A stretch of DNA of 64,000 bases, from positions 146,230-210,229 of the forward strand of contig CALUUN010000001.1 of assembly GCA_944323995.1 (NCBI GenBank). The letters run 5' to 3'. The stretch comes from Candidatus Gastranaerophilales bacterium. GTDB taxonomy: Bacteria > Cyanobacteriota > Vampirovibrionia > Gastranaerophilales > Gastranaerophilaceae. This document shows, piece by piece, positions 57,730 through 64,000 of this stretch. Below the pieces are notes generated by a model. That model was not told the DNA's origin. It saw only the letters and a program-made list of their open reading frames with translations, and ran no database searches. The stretch's first letter is position 1, and each line of letters starts with the position of its first letter. A program made the translations under genes and the position numbers.

Positions 57730-58072
57730 AAAGTTACTAAAGAACCTTTACATAATAAAAAACCCTATCTTTCGATAGAGTTCGGAATTCTTGTTTCGTA
57801 ATTCCTCGTGTGTAGAAGGTTAGTGTGTAGTAGGTAGTGTAAATAGTAGTGTGTATTATGTATCTCGTGTTTATTTAATCAAGTCTTACATATTAATAAA
57901 GTATTTCTCGAGTATATAATTGCTATATACATTAAATATATTTACAAAAGTTAACATTTAGCCGTGAACCGCAATAATAACTAAATTGTCACAATAGTTA
58001 ATCAAAGACGCGTAACCTCTTGACCTTTTCGGAAAAAATCTATATTCTTAACATGTGGAAAGAGAGGCAGAC
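57730..58072. promoter_or_regulatory. Long AT-rich region upstream of glnA
   Basis: About 340 nt with no ORF. Near the start are CTATC-TTTC-GATAG and GGAATT/AATTCC stems, which may end the upstream transcript. Then comes an odd tract in which GTGTGTA or GTAGT recurs several times (57808-57860). Upstream of glnA no GTA-N8-TAC (NtcA-type) site or known glutamine riboswitch was recognised. AGAGGC sits 6 nt before the glnA ATG. Confidence 0.5.
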
Positions 58073-59437
58073 ATGAAAGAATTTAAACATACGCGTTTAG
58101 ACAACAGAGAATTTACATCTGATGACATCAAAAATTTTATAAAGGAATACAACATCAAATTCATAAAGCTGCAGTTTGTGGACATAAACGGGCAGGTAAA
58201 GAATCTTACAATTCCGTCGGAGCACATTGACAAAGCGCTTGCAAATGAAATGATGCTGGACGGTTCATCAATCAAAGGGTTCAGAAGCATAGAAACATCA
58301 GACATGTTTTTCCATCCAGACATAAACTCTTTCCAGATTTTGCCGTGGCGGGAAAAAGACGGCGTCACATCCGCAAGATTAATCTGCGATATCTATAACG
58401 CTGACGGAACCCCGTTTGAAGGATGTCCGCGCTGCAACCTCAAAAGGGTTATGAAAGAGGCCGAAAAGATGGGATTTTCAATGAATGTCGGGCCGGAGGC
58501 GGAATTTTTCCTGTTTGCAAAAGACAAAGACGGCAAAGTCACCACCACAACGCAGGACAGAGCGGGATACTACGACGTGGGGCCGGAGGATCTGGGCGAA
58601 GATGTCAGAGGCGACATTGTATTAACCTTAAAGGAAATGGGATTTGACATAGAAGCCTCGCACCATGAAGTTGCTGACGGCCAGCACGAAATTGATTTCA
58701 GATACACCGATATTTTAACGGCGGCTGATAATGTGGTTACATTCAGAATTGCGGTAAAGGCGATTGCGGCGAAACACAATCTTCACGCAACATTTATGCC
58801 GAAACCGATATACGGAATTAACGGTTCGGGCATGCACTGCAACGTTTCATTGTTCAAAGACGGCAAAAACGCGTTTTTTGATGAATCTGCGGAATACGAG
58901 CTTTCAGACGTTGCAAAATATTCAATAGGCGGCATGCTCAAACACGTAAAAAGCATAACTGCGATAACCAACCCGACCGTAAACAGTTACAAGCGCCTTG
59001 TTCCGGGATATGAAGCACCGGTATATCTTGCATGGTCACTGGCAAACAGAAGTGCGTTATTAAGGGTTCCGGCAAAACGCGGAAACGCAACCCGGGTTGA
59101 ATTGAGATCTCCTGATCCTGCATGCAATCCGTATCTGGCCTTTGCGGCAATTTTGGAAACATGCCTTGACGGAGTCAGAAATAAAATTGACCCGCCGGCA
59201 CCGGTTGAAAGCAACATTTACACTCTTTCGACAAAAGAGCGCAGAAAACAGCGTATTGATTCATTGCCGGGAAGTCTTGCGGAAGCCCTTGAGCAGCTTG
59301 ACAAATCGCTTGTTGCAAGAGCTGCGCTGGGTGAACATATTTTCAATGAATTTATGTCATCCAAACGCAAAGAATGGGATTCTTTCAGAACTTATGTTTC
59401 TAAATGGGAACTTGACAAATATCTTGAAAGATACTAG
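58073..59437 (+). CDS. glnA: Glutamine synthetase, type I (alpha-like)
   Basis: 454 residues. KLQFVDINGQVKNLTIP and LDGSSIKGFRSIETSDM at the N-terminus, GPEAEFFLF and FMPKPIYGINGSGMHCNVSL of the active site, RVPAKRGNATRVELRSPDP of the ATP/Glu site. The C-terminal IYTLSTKERRKQRIDSLPGS lacks the NLYDLPPE adenylylation motif, typical of the GSI-alpha form regulated by feedback rather than by AMP transfer. The ATG at 58073 is preferred to GTG 58055. Confidence 0.95.
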   Translation: MKEFKHTRLDNREFTSDDIKNFIKEYNIKFIKLQFVDINGQVKNLTIPSEHIDKALANEMMLDGSSIKGFRSIETSDMFFHPDINSFQILPWREKDGVTSARLICDIYNADGTPFEGCPRCNLKRVMKEAEKMGFSMNVGPEAEFFLFAKDKDGKVTTTTQDRAGYYDVGPEDLGEDVRGDIVLTLKEMGFDIEASHHEVADGQHEIDFRYTDILTAADNVVTFRIAVKAIAAKHNLHATFMPKPIYGINGSGMHCNVSLFKDGKNAFFDESAEYELSDVAKYSIGGMLKHVKSITAITNPTVNSYKRLVPGYEAPVYLAWSLANRSALLRVPAKRGNATRVELRSPDPACNPYLAFAAILETCLDGVRNKIDPPAPVESNIYTLSTKERRKQRIDSLPGSLAEALEQLDKSLVARAALGEHIFNEFMSSKRKEWDSFRTYVSKWELDKYLERY

Positions 59438-60699
59438 AAAGAACTTATATAATTAACAAGTTCAGACATTGAATAAATATTTTTGACAACGAAAAATTCT
59501 TTTTTCGTTGTCTTTTTTACATAATCAAGTGTTTTGCCGTCCAAAAAATCCTCGCTGAAAGGTCTTAGCATAACAGACGGGATAACGACAAAATCCGCTT
59601 CAATATCCTTAACCGTTCTTATCAAATCATCGGTTGTGATTAAACCTGCAACAGTAATATCTTTGCCCCAGTATTCGGATTTGACCGGAAGAGCTGAGCA
59701 GGTAAGATTTTTTATTTTGTTAAGTTTTTTGCTGATAATTTCAAGCGCGTCTTTTGCCGCATAAGAGGTTGCAAAGACAAATTTCAAAGGTTTATTCAAT
59801 TTTTGGGGGAGTTTATATTTTTTGAAATCTTCAAGCAGTAATCTTATTGCGCCGACGCCGTCCTCAAGCTGGGAAAAATTTCCGTAATATTTAGCGGGCG
59901 GAATTTTTTGTCCTGCAAGCAGAAAAAACTCATCCGAGCAGCAAACGCGTTTGTACTTTGACGCAATATCAATTGTTTTTTGCGCACAAAGTTTATCAAC
60001 CTGCTTAAGCCCTTCTTTTCTGAATTGCGTAATCCCGACAGGAACAATTGCGGTTGAAAGCACGGTGTTTTTGAGTTTTGCAAGATCAAAAAGCGTTCTT
60101 TCGAGTTCTTCTCCGTCATTCAATCCGGGACAAAGAACTATTTGGGCATGGAAAGGAATTTTATTTTTTCTGAACCAGTTAAGGTTTTCAAGAGCTTTTC
60201 CGGCATTCGGATTTTTAAGCATTTTACACCTGAGTTCCGGATTTGTCGTATGAACCGACACATAAAACGGCCCCAGATGCATTTTTTTAATTCGTTCTCT
60301 GTCTTTATCAGTAAAATTAGTGAGCGTAATATATGTTCCTTGCAGGTAAGAAAGCCTGTAATCGTCGTCTTTCACATACAAACTTTCGCGCAAACCTTTC
60401 GGCTGCTGGTCAACAAAGCAGAATATACAGTGATTCAGGCAGGGTTTTACGCGGTCAAAAACAGCGCTTTCAAAAACTATCCCCAGATCTTCGTCAAAAT
60501 CTTTTTCTATTTCAATAACTTCAATTTCGCCCGTTTTCTTTTTAACCTCAAGCGTCAAAATTTCCGATTTGCAATAAAAGTTATAATCAATCATATCGGA
60601 AAGTTTGTTGTTATCAATCGACAGAATTTCGTCGCCCGATTGGATTTCAAGCTCTGACGCTATTGAATTTTGAAGAACACTGTTAACTGTTGCCGGCAT
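59434..60699 (-). CDS. PDZ - radical SAM - DUF512 protein
   Basis: 421 residues from ATG 60699 (a TTG at 60720 is the other option). PDZ-like start (SVLQNSIASELEIQSGDEIL), radical SAM/Fe-S motif CLNHCIFCFVDQQPKGLRES near 87, then the DUF512 domain (ITVAGLITTDDLIRTVKDI). A family shared by Cyanobacteria and many anaerobic Firmicutes, function unknown. Overlaps the PadR gene 3' end by 17 nt, so the two are likely co-transcribed; ends within 4 nt of the glnA stop. Confidence 0.88.
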   Translation of the reverse strand: MPATVNSVLQNSIASELEIQSGDEILSIDNNKLSDMIDYNFYCKSEILTLEVKKKTGEIEVIEIEKDFDEDLGIVFESAVFDRVKPCLNHCIFCFVDQQPKGLRESLYVKDDDYRLSYLQGTYITLTNFTDKDRERIKKMHLGPFYVSVHTTNPELRCKMLKNPNAGKALENLNWFRKNKIPFHAQIVLCPGLNDGEELERTLFDLAKLKNTVLSTAIVPVGITQFRKEGLKQVDKLCAQKTIDIASKYKRVCCSDEFFLLAGQKIPPAKYYGNFSQLEDGVGAIRLLLEDFKKYKLPQKLNKPLKFVFATSYAAKDALEIISKKLNKIKNLTCSALPVKSEYWGKDITVAGLITTDDLIRTVKDIEADFVVIPSVMLRPFSEDFLDGKTLDYVKKTTKKEFFVVKNIYSMSELVNYISSF

Positions 60700-61207
60700 T
60701 TTCTTTTTCCAGCCCTTCAAGAATAGTAATAAAATTTGAGTATTCGCAAATAGCGTTGTCGAGCAAAATTCTTTGATAAAAACTCAGCTGATTGTATTCG
60801 TTGTTAATAATATTTTCCGCATCAAATTTATGCTTCACGGCAAGCGATTTGATATGAAAAAACAACTGCGCACACTCATCTTTTGACAAAAAAGAAGCAC
60901 AGGAGAGTTTTACACGCGCATTAGAGAAAAACTGAAGCGGATTTTCGCTCAAATTTTCCGTAATAAGTTTTTTCAACTCCTCAAGCCCCTGCTTTGTAAT
61001 TGAATAAAACACAGACAGCTTGCCGCCATCAGACATCATTTTTCTGGTTGTAACGCACCCGTTTTTTTCCAGCCGCACAAGCGCCGGCTTTAACGCTCCA
61101 AAACTCGGCTTTGAATACGCGCCGAAGTTCTCGTCGATAAACTTTTGCACCGAATACATCGTAAGCTCACGCTTTGCCAATACATACAAAATCATCAGTT
61201 CTATCAT
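60683..61207 (-). CDS. PadR-family transcription regulator
   Basis: 174 residues from ATG 61207; TATAAT (61214-61219) ends 6 nt before it, so the longer ORF to 61357 is not translated. N-terminal winged helix (MIELMILYVLAKRELTMYSV; LKPALVRLEKNGCVTTRK; FYSITKQGLEELKKLI) and a C-terminal helical Vir-type dimer domain. Regulates itself or the adjacent DUF512 gene; ligand unknown. Confidence 0.87.
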   Translation of the reverse strand: MIELMILYVLAKRELTMYSVQKFIDENFGAYSKPSFGALKPALVRLEKNGCVTTRKMMSDGGKLSVFYSITKQGLEELKKLITENLSENPLQFFSNARVKLSCASFLSKDECAQLFFHIKSLAVKHKFDAENIINNEYNQLSFYQRILLDNAICEYSNFITILEGLEKENAGNS

Positions 61208-61289
61208 AATTTGATTATAACATATAAATAAAATGGAAATATAAAATTTAAAAATATGAGCACAGGATGCTCCGTGCAAACACATAAAA

Positions 61290-61420
61290 GTCGTTACTTG
61301 CCGGAAATTCCCTCCCGCACGAATGGGCGGTGACTTTAACCGTGATACAGCGGGCACAGGTTTGAAATGCGGGTGAAAGTATGTAGGTAAAGCATACTTT
61401 GCCCGACAATATTAATTTTG
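61290..61420. repeat. Diverged copy of the intergenic repeat
   Basis: Shares TTCCCTCCC, GACTTTAACCGTGATA and GCGGG words in the same order as the 170-bp units at 62.1-62.5 kb. No gene is seen between 61208 and 61459. Confidence 0.55.
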
Positions 61421-61459
61421 CGCCTGATAAAAAAAACAATCTATTTTGCGGCCGCATTT

Positions 61460-61720
61460 TTACATAAACATTTTTTCATCACGGTCCATAGCCTGTTTAA
61501 GGGTTGCTTTCAGATAGGTTTGATAACGCATCCCCTTTGCTTTCGCAATACGTTTTGCGCGTCTTATTTCAGCAGCAGACCAGCGGAAATTAACATTCCG
61601 CGATAATTTTTCAACATCCTTCTCGGCCTGAGCAATATCATCCTCAATATTGTGCAGATTTCCAAAGCAATCGGCGTATTCTGCAGTATCTTCTATAATA
61701 TGTTTTTTATCAATATCCAT
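61460..61720 (-). CDS. Ribbon-helix-helix-type antitoxin
   Basis: 86 residues with AAGGAGG 7 nt before the ATG. An acidic N-terminal half is followed by FRWSAAEIRRAKRIAKAKGM and RYQTYLKATLKQAMDRDEK, typical of CopG/BrnA-like antitoxins that end in a DNA-binding ribbon-helix-helix. The stop of a toxin-like frame lies 11 nt upstream, in the toxin-first order common for BrnT-BrnA type pairs. It probably represses the promoter at 62031-62059. Confidence 0.68.
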   Translation of the reverse strand: MDIDKKHIIEDTAEYADCFGNLHNIEDDIAQAEKDVEKLSRNVNFRWSAAEIRRAKRIAKAKGMRYQTYLKATLKQAMDRDEKMFM

Positions 61721-61731
61721 AATTTACCTCC

Positions 61732-62024
61732 TTAAATTCTAAATGCAGTTATTATCATAACTCTGGTTTTGTCTTTTGAATAATAATTGTAGAAAATATT
61801 TAAATCATCAGTCTCAGAATAACCCTCAAATCTATTATGTTTTAAATTCCAAAATTCCTCTGTTAGATTCATAAATGCTGACACAACCTGTTCCGGTTCG
61901 ACTTGATGCCTGTGCCATATGTGAGGCTCATATTTGTTATTTACAGGATTTAAATCCAGTTTGAAGCGGAATATAAACCATTTACAGAATGAATTTCATA
62001 GTATTTTACAGTGCTATCCGACAT
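61732..62024 (-). pseudogene. BrnT-like toxin gene broken by a frameshift
   Basis: The 3' part is an open frame ending with PHIWHRHQVEPEQVVSAFMN and TRVMITAFRI, the pattern of small BrnT-type toxins (HI.rH.V.pE.v..AF ... ViTA). That frame is closed upstream by TGA at 61996-61998. The only promoter-proximal start (ATG 62024, 6 nt after a consensus -10) reads MSDSTVKYYEIHSVNG in another frame. Total length, 293 nt, is one base short of 98 codons. A single-base loss around 61950-61980 would explain it. Confidence 0.6.
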
Positions 62025-62030
62025 AAACAC

Positions 62031-62063
62031 ATTATAACACAAAGTATTGACAATGTCAATACT
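62031..62063 (-). promoter_or_regulatory. Consensus promoter with palindromic operator for the toxin-antitoxin pair
   Basis: TTGACA (62054-62059), 17 nt, TATAAT (62031-62036). A perfect palindrome, AGTATTGACA-A-TGTCAATACT (62043-62063), covers the -35 box. Placement fits autorepression by the antitoxin. Confidence 0.78.
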
Positions 62064-62120
62064 AAAAATAGCACAATAATACATAAAAGTACGCTTGTTT
62101 TGACAGACTTTACCCGACAG

Positions 62121-62470
62121 TGCCTAAAACTCCCTCCCACCCTTGAGGGGGAGAGCTGTGGTGGGGGGCTTTAACCGTGATATAGCGGGTTTCCGCAGAT
62201 TAGAAATTCCGGTGAAAAGTTGTCGGATTAGTAAATCCGACCTACAATTCCATAACGGTTGCAAGATGCTGAAACAAGTTCAGCATGACAAATAATGATA
62301 TGCCTGAAACTCCCTCCCACCCTTGAGGGGGAGGGCTGGGGTGGGGGGCTTTAACCGTGATATTGCGACTTTCCATAGGTTAAAACTCCGGTGAAGGGTC
62401 GTCGGATTAGTAAATCCGACCTACGATTCCATAACGGTCGCAAGATGCTGAAACAAGTTCAGCATGACAA
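62121..62470. repeat. Two tandem 170-bp repeat units
   Basis: Units at 62121-62291 and 62301-62470 match over almost their whole length. Each contains CTCCCTCCCACCCTTGAGGG, GGTGGGGGGCTTTAACCGTG, the hairpin GTCGGATT-AGTA-AATCCGAC and TGAAACAAGTTCAGCATGAC (itself a hairpin). No ORF. Confidence 0.85.
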
Positions 62471-62827
62471 GTTTTACTGCAAACCAGCCTCGCCCCTTGA
62501 GGAGCAAAGCGAACCAACGTAAGCAAAGCCTCTCCCCTTGTGGGAGAGGAAAAATTTCAACACGAGGAACGAGTGTTAAAAATTCAGGTGAGGGGTAATT
62601 TGAAAGTTACAAATTTAATTGACCCCTCACCCGCATTTGTAGTTCACTGCGTTCACACAACTGCGGCCTCTCCCACAAGGGGAGAGGCTATTCTATTATT
62701 AAAAAGCGGCACTTGTAGAATGTCACAAATACCGCTTTATTAAAGAACTTATCGTTTGAATTCTACGTTCCGTTTTGTGGTCTGTACGTCCCGGCGGCGC
62801 TGAATGATTGAATAATTAAATGATTGA
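62471..62827. repeat. Further dispersed repeat pieces
   Basis: Contains GAGGAGCAAAGCGAACCAAC (also at 25818), and two copies of the GCCTCTCCC/GGGAGAGG stem (62528-62549; 62666-62688). There is also a TGAATAAT/ATTATTCA stem (62809-62834) across the prepilin C stop. No gene is supported. Confidence 0.65.
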
Positions 62828-64000
62828 TTATTCACCTACGCAAACCGCCCATAAGGCCGGGACGGAGACGTCTCTGCCGCCAATCGAGAACCAGTCCGTG
62901 GTCACGGAGATGAAATCGCGCCCGTGCGCGTAGCGAGCGTCCGTCTCCTGACCGGACCACAGGCCGAAGCCGCTAACTCCGCCACCAAAGTCATAGAGAG
63001 GGATGCCGTAGGAGCTTGCTTTGTCTGTGTTCATGGTTGCGTATACTGTTTCTGCATCGCCGCCGCCGATTGTTTCTCCGTACAAGTCATTTGCTAATGT
63101 GGTTAGTTCCGCATCTGTCGGCATTCTTTTTCCTTGCTCTGCGCATGCCTTCATTGCGCCGCCCCAATAGTCATTATCACCTGTCATGCAGTTCTGTATA
63201 CCGTATTTTTCTTTGTTTGCATTACAATCTGCTGCGGTTAATGCGGTCGGTTGGAAAAGTGTTCCGAAACATATTCCGCCTACTTCAAATGAACATGAGC
63301 TTCCGCCTAAACTTGATACGTTTATACTTCTTAAATCTTTATTCTGGGTATTTGGATTCTTAAATCCGTCTACGTCATATAATATTGCTAAGCAGCTTGT
63401 TCCTGTTATTTGATTTGAATATGGATCCTGTCTGCATTCGGGGTTGTATGCAATTACACCGTTAATACCGTTTGCAAACTGTACTCCTACAGTATTTGTT
63501 CCCCAGCTATCCTGTCCGAAGTGTGATGCTCTTTTTACATCCGCCATCTCTACTTCTTCATTCTCTGTGCCCCAGGTTACTTTATCCGCAAAGCACGTTG
63601 TGATATCATCGTTTTCACATATTCTTGTTATCTTTATATGTTTAGATAATTCATCTACAAATGCTTCCGTTGTTGTATAGCCTGCTAACGTTCCTTGAAC
63701 ATTCATTACCTTTAACGATTCTTCAAGTTTTCTTTGGAATACTTCTGATGCTGTGTCCCATGCATCTTGCTGGAAATTCTGCACTAAAGTCGGGATTGTC
63801 AGTACTGCAACAATGCCGATAATCGCCAGTGTTATCAATACTTCCGCAAGTGTGAAGGCGGCCTTTTTGACCCTCACCCGGCACTGCGTGCCACCCTCTC
63901 CCAAAGGTAGAGGGTTGTATCCCTTGTCATTACGAGGAGAATGCGCAGCATTCGACGTAGTAATCGCATTATCGTTGCAATTTACCGAGTCTGCAAATGC
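62828..64000 (-). CDS. Prepilin-like protein C with lectin-like variable end (5' end beyond window)
   Basis: The frame is open from the right edge, so the true start is not seen; the TTG at 63904 is only internal. The upstream part encodes translated repeat sequence (NPLPLGEGGTQCRVRV) before the prepilin motif KKAAFTLAEVLITLAIIGIV, which has Ala at the cleavage site. Residues after it match prepilins B and D closely (ASEVFQRKLEESLKVMNVQG; KHIKITRICENDD). The C-terminal lectin-like module ends FGLWSGQET ... WAVCVGE. Confidence 0.82.
   Translation of the reverse strand, partial: AFADSVNCNDNAITTSNAAHSPRNDKGYNPLPLGEGGTQCRVRVKKAAFTLAEVLITLAIIGIVAVLTIPTLVQNFQQDAWDTASEVFQRKLEESLKVMNVQGTLAGYTTTEAFVDELSKHIKITRICENDDITTCFADKVTWGTENEEVEMADVKRASHFGQDSWGTNTVGVQFANGINGVIAYNPECRQDPYSNQITGTSCLAILYDVDGFKNPNTQNKDLRSINVSSLGGSSCSFEVGGICFGTLFQPTALTAADCNANKEKYGIQNCMTGDNDYWGGAMKACAEQGKRMPTDAELTTLANDLYGETIGGGDAETVYATMNTDKASSYGIPLYDFGGGVSGFGLWSGQETDARYAHGRDFISVTTDWFSIGGRDVSVPALWAVCVGE
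62843..62970 (-). other. DGR-like variable region of prepilin C
   Basis: From CTGTGGTCC to TGGGCGGTTTGC on the coding strand. Of 34 interior codons about 29 end in G or C, against the AT preference in the rest of the gene. Related to, but 3 codons longer than, the A/B regions, so a different framework. Confidence 0.58.

Noticed and set aside
57780..57860. CRISPR-like or microsatellite reading of the GTGTGTA tract before glnA
   Set aside because: Units are irregular in length and spacing, so neither a true array nor a simple tandem repeat.
62155..62162. G6 runs inside the tandem repeats as contingency tracts
   Set aside because: They are not in any reading frame or promoter, and six G is short.

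Overview
The window looks like a piece of a low-GC, host-associated, non-photosynthetic member of the cyanobacterial lineage (class Vampirovibrionia / Melainabacteria, probably the gut order Gastranaerophilales). This is inferred from the combination of an SLH-domain envelope protein, a PDZ/radical-SAM/DUF512 protein, HydG for an [FeFe]-hydrogenase, many prepilin-like genes with variable ends, lineage-type small proteins of no known family, and the absence of photosynthesis genes. No rRNA gene is present to settle it.

Layout. 1-5.5 kb: 3' end of proS, a gatD-gtrA pair, prepilin gene A, tatD-tlyA. 5.1-11.7 kb: a minus-strand tig-clpP-clpX-polA-small lipoprotein-like cluster. 11.8-22.3 kb: acyltransferase-nitrilase-PBP4 operon, an MFS exporter, a prepilin/tail-fibre fusion, glmU, mnmA, hydG and prepilin gene E. 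22.2-27 kb: a minus-strand housekeeping run (ybaB-recR-oppF-like-smpB-fmt-like) preceded by prepilin gene B. 27-34.6 kb: glycosyltransferase, oxidoreductase, CDP-alcohol transferase, trmL, nnrD, anmK, and a tandem pair of WYL regulators. 34.6-41 kb: dnaE, tRNA-Gly, a large unknown membrane protein, and a Thr-Thr-Tyr tRNA cluster. 41-48 kb: ddh, an SLH protein, umuC, a kinase-like protein, rqcH and an XRE regulator. 48-57.7 kb: prepilin gene D, NfeD-SPFH-DUF2142, aspS, a broken small gene, ribF, a GH38 mannosidase. 58-64 kb: glnA, the DUF512 radical SAM protein, a PadR regulator, a damaged toxin-antitoxin pair, repeat-rich DNA, and prepilin gene C running off the edge.

The most interesting biology is a dispersed set of prepilin-like genes (A 2198, S74 fusion 16173, E 21431, B 25895, D 47854, C 62828). 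Three of them carry a homopolymeric G tract (9, 13 and 9 G) between the best start codon and the prepilin cleavage motif. In all three the present tract length puts the best-supported start out of frame by one base, as expected for slipped-strand ON/OFF switching. Three of them (A, B, C) carry a C-type-lectin-like module whose last ~114 nt are strikingly rich in NNC/NNG codons in an otherwise AT-rich genome. A and B align without gaps over exactly 114 nt between fixed framing sequences. This is the pattern of variable regions made by diversity-generating retroelements (DGRs), although no reverse transcriptase or template repeat lies in the window. Together they suggest a surface pilus system that is both phase-variable and sequence-diversified.

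A second, genome-wide signal: at least 18 genes have a -10 box exactly 6 or 7 nt before the ATG, which predicts leaderless mRNAs as a routine mode of expression in this organism.
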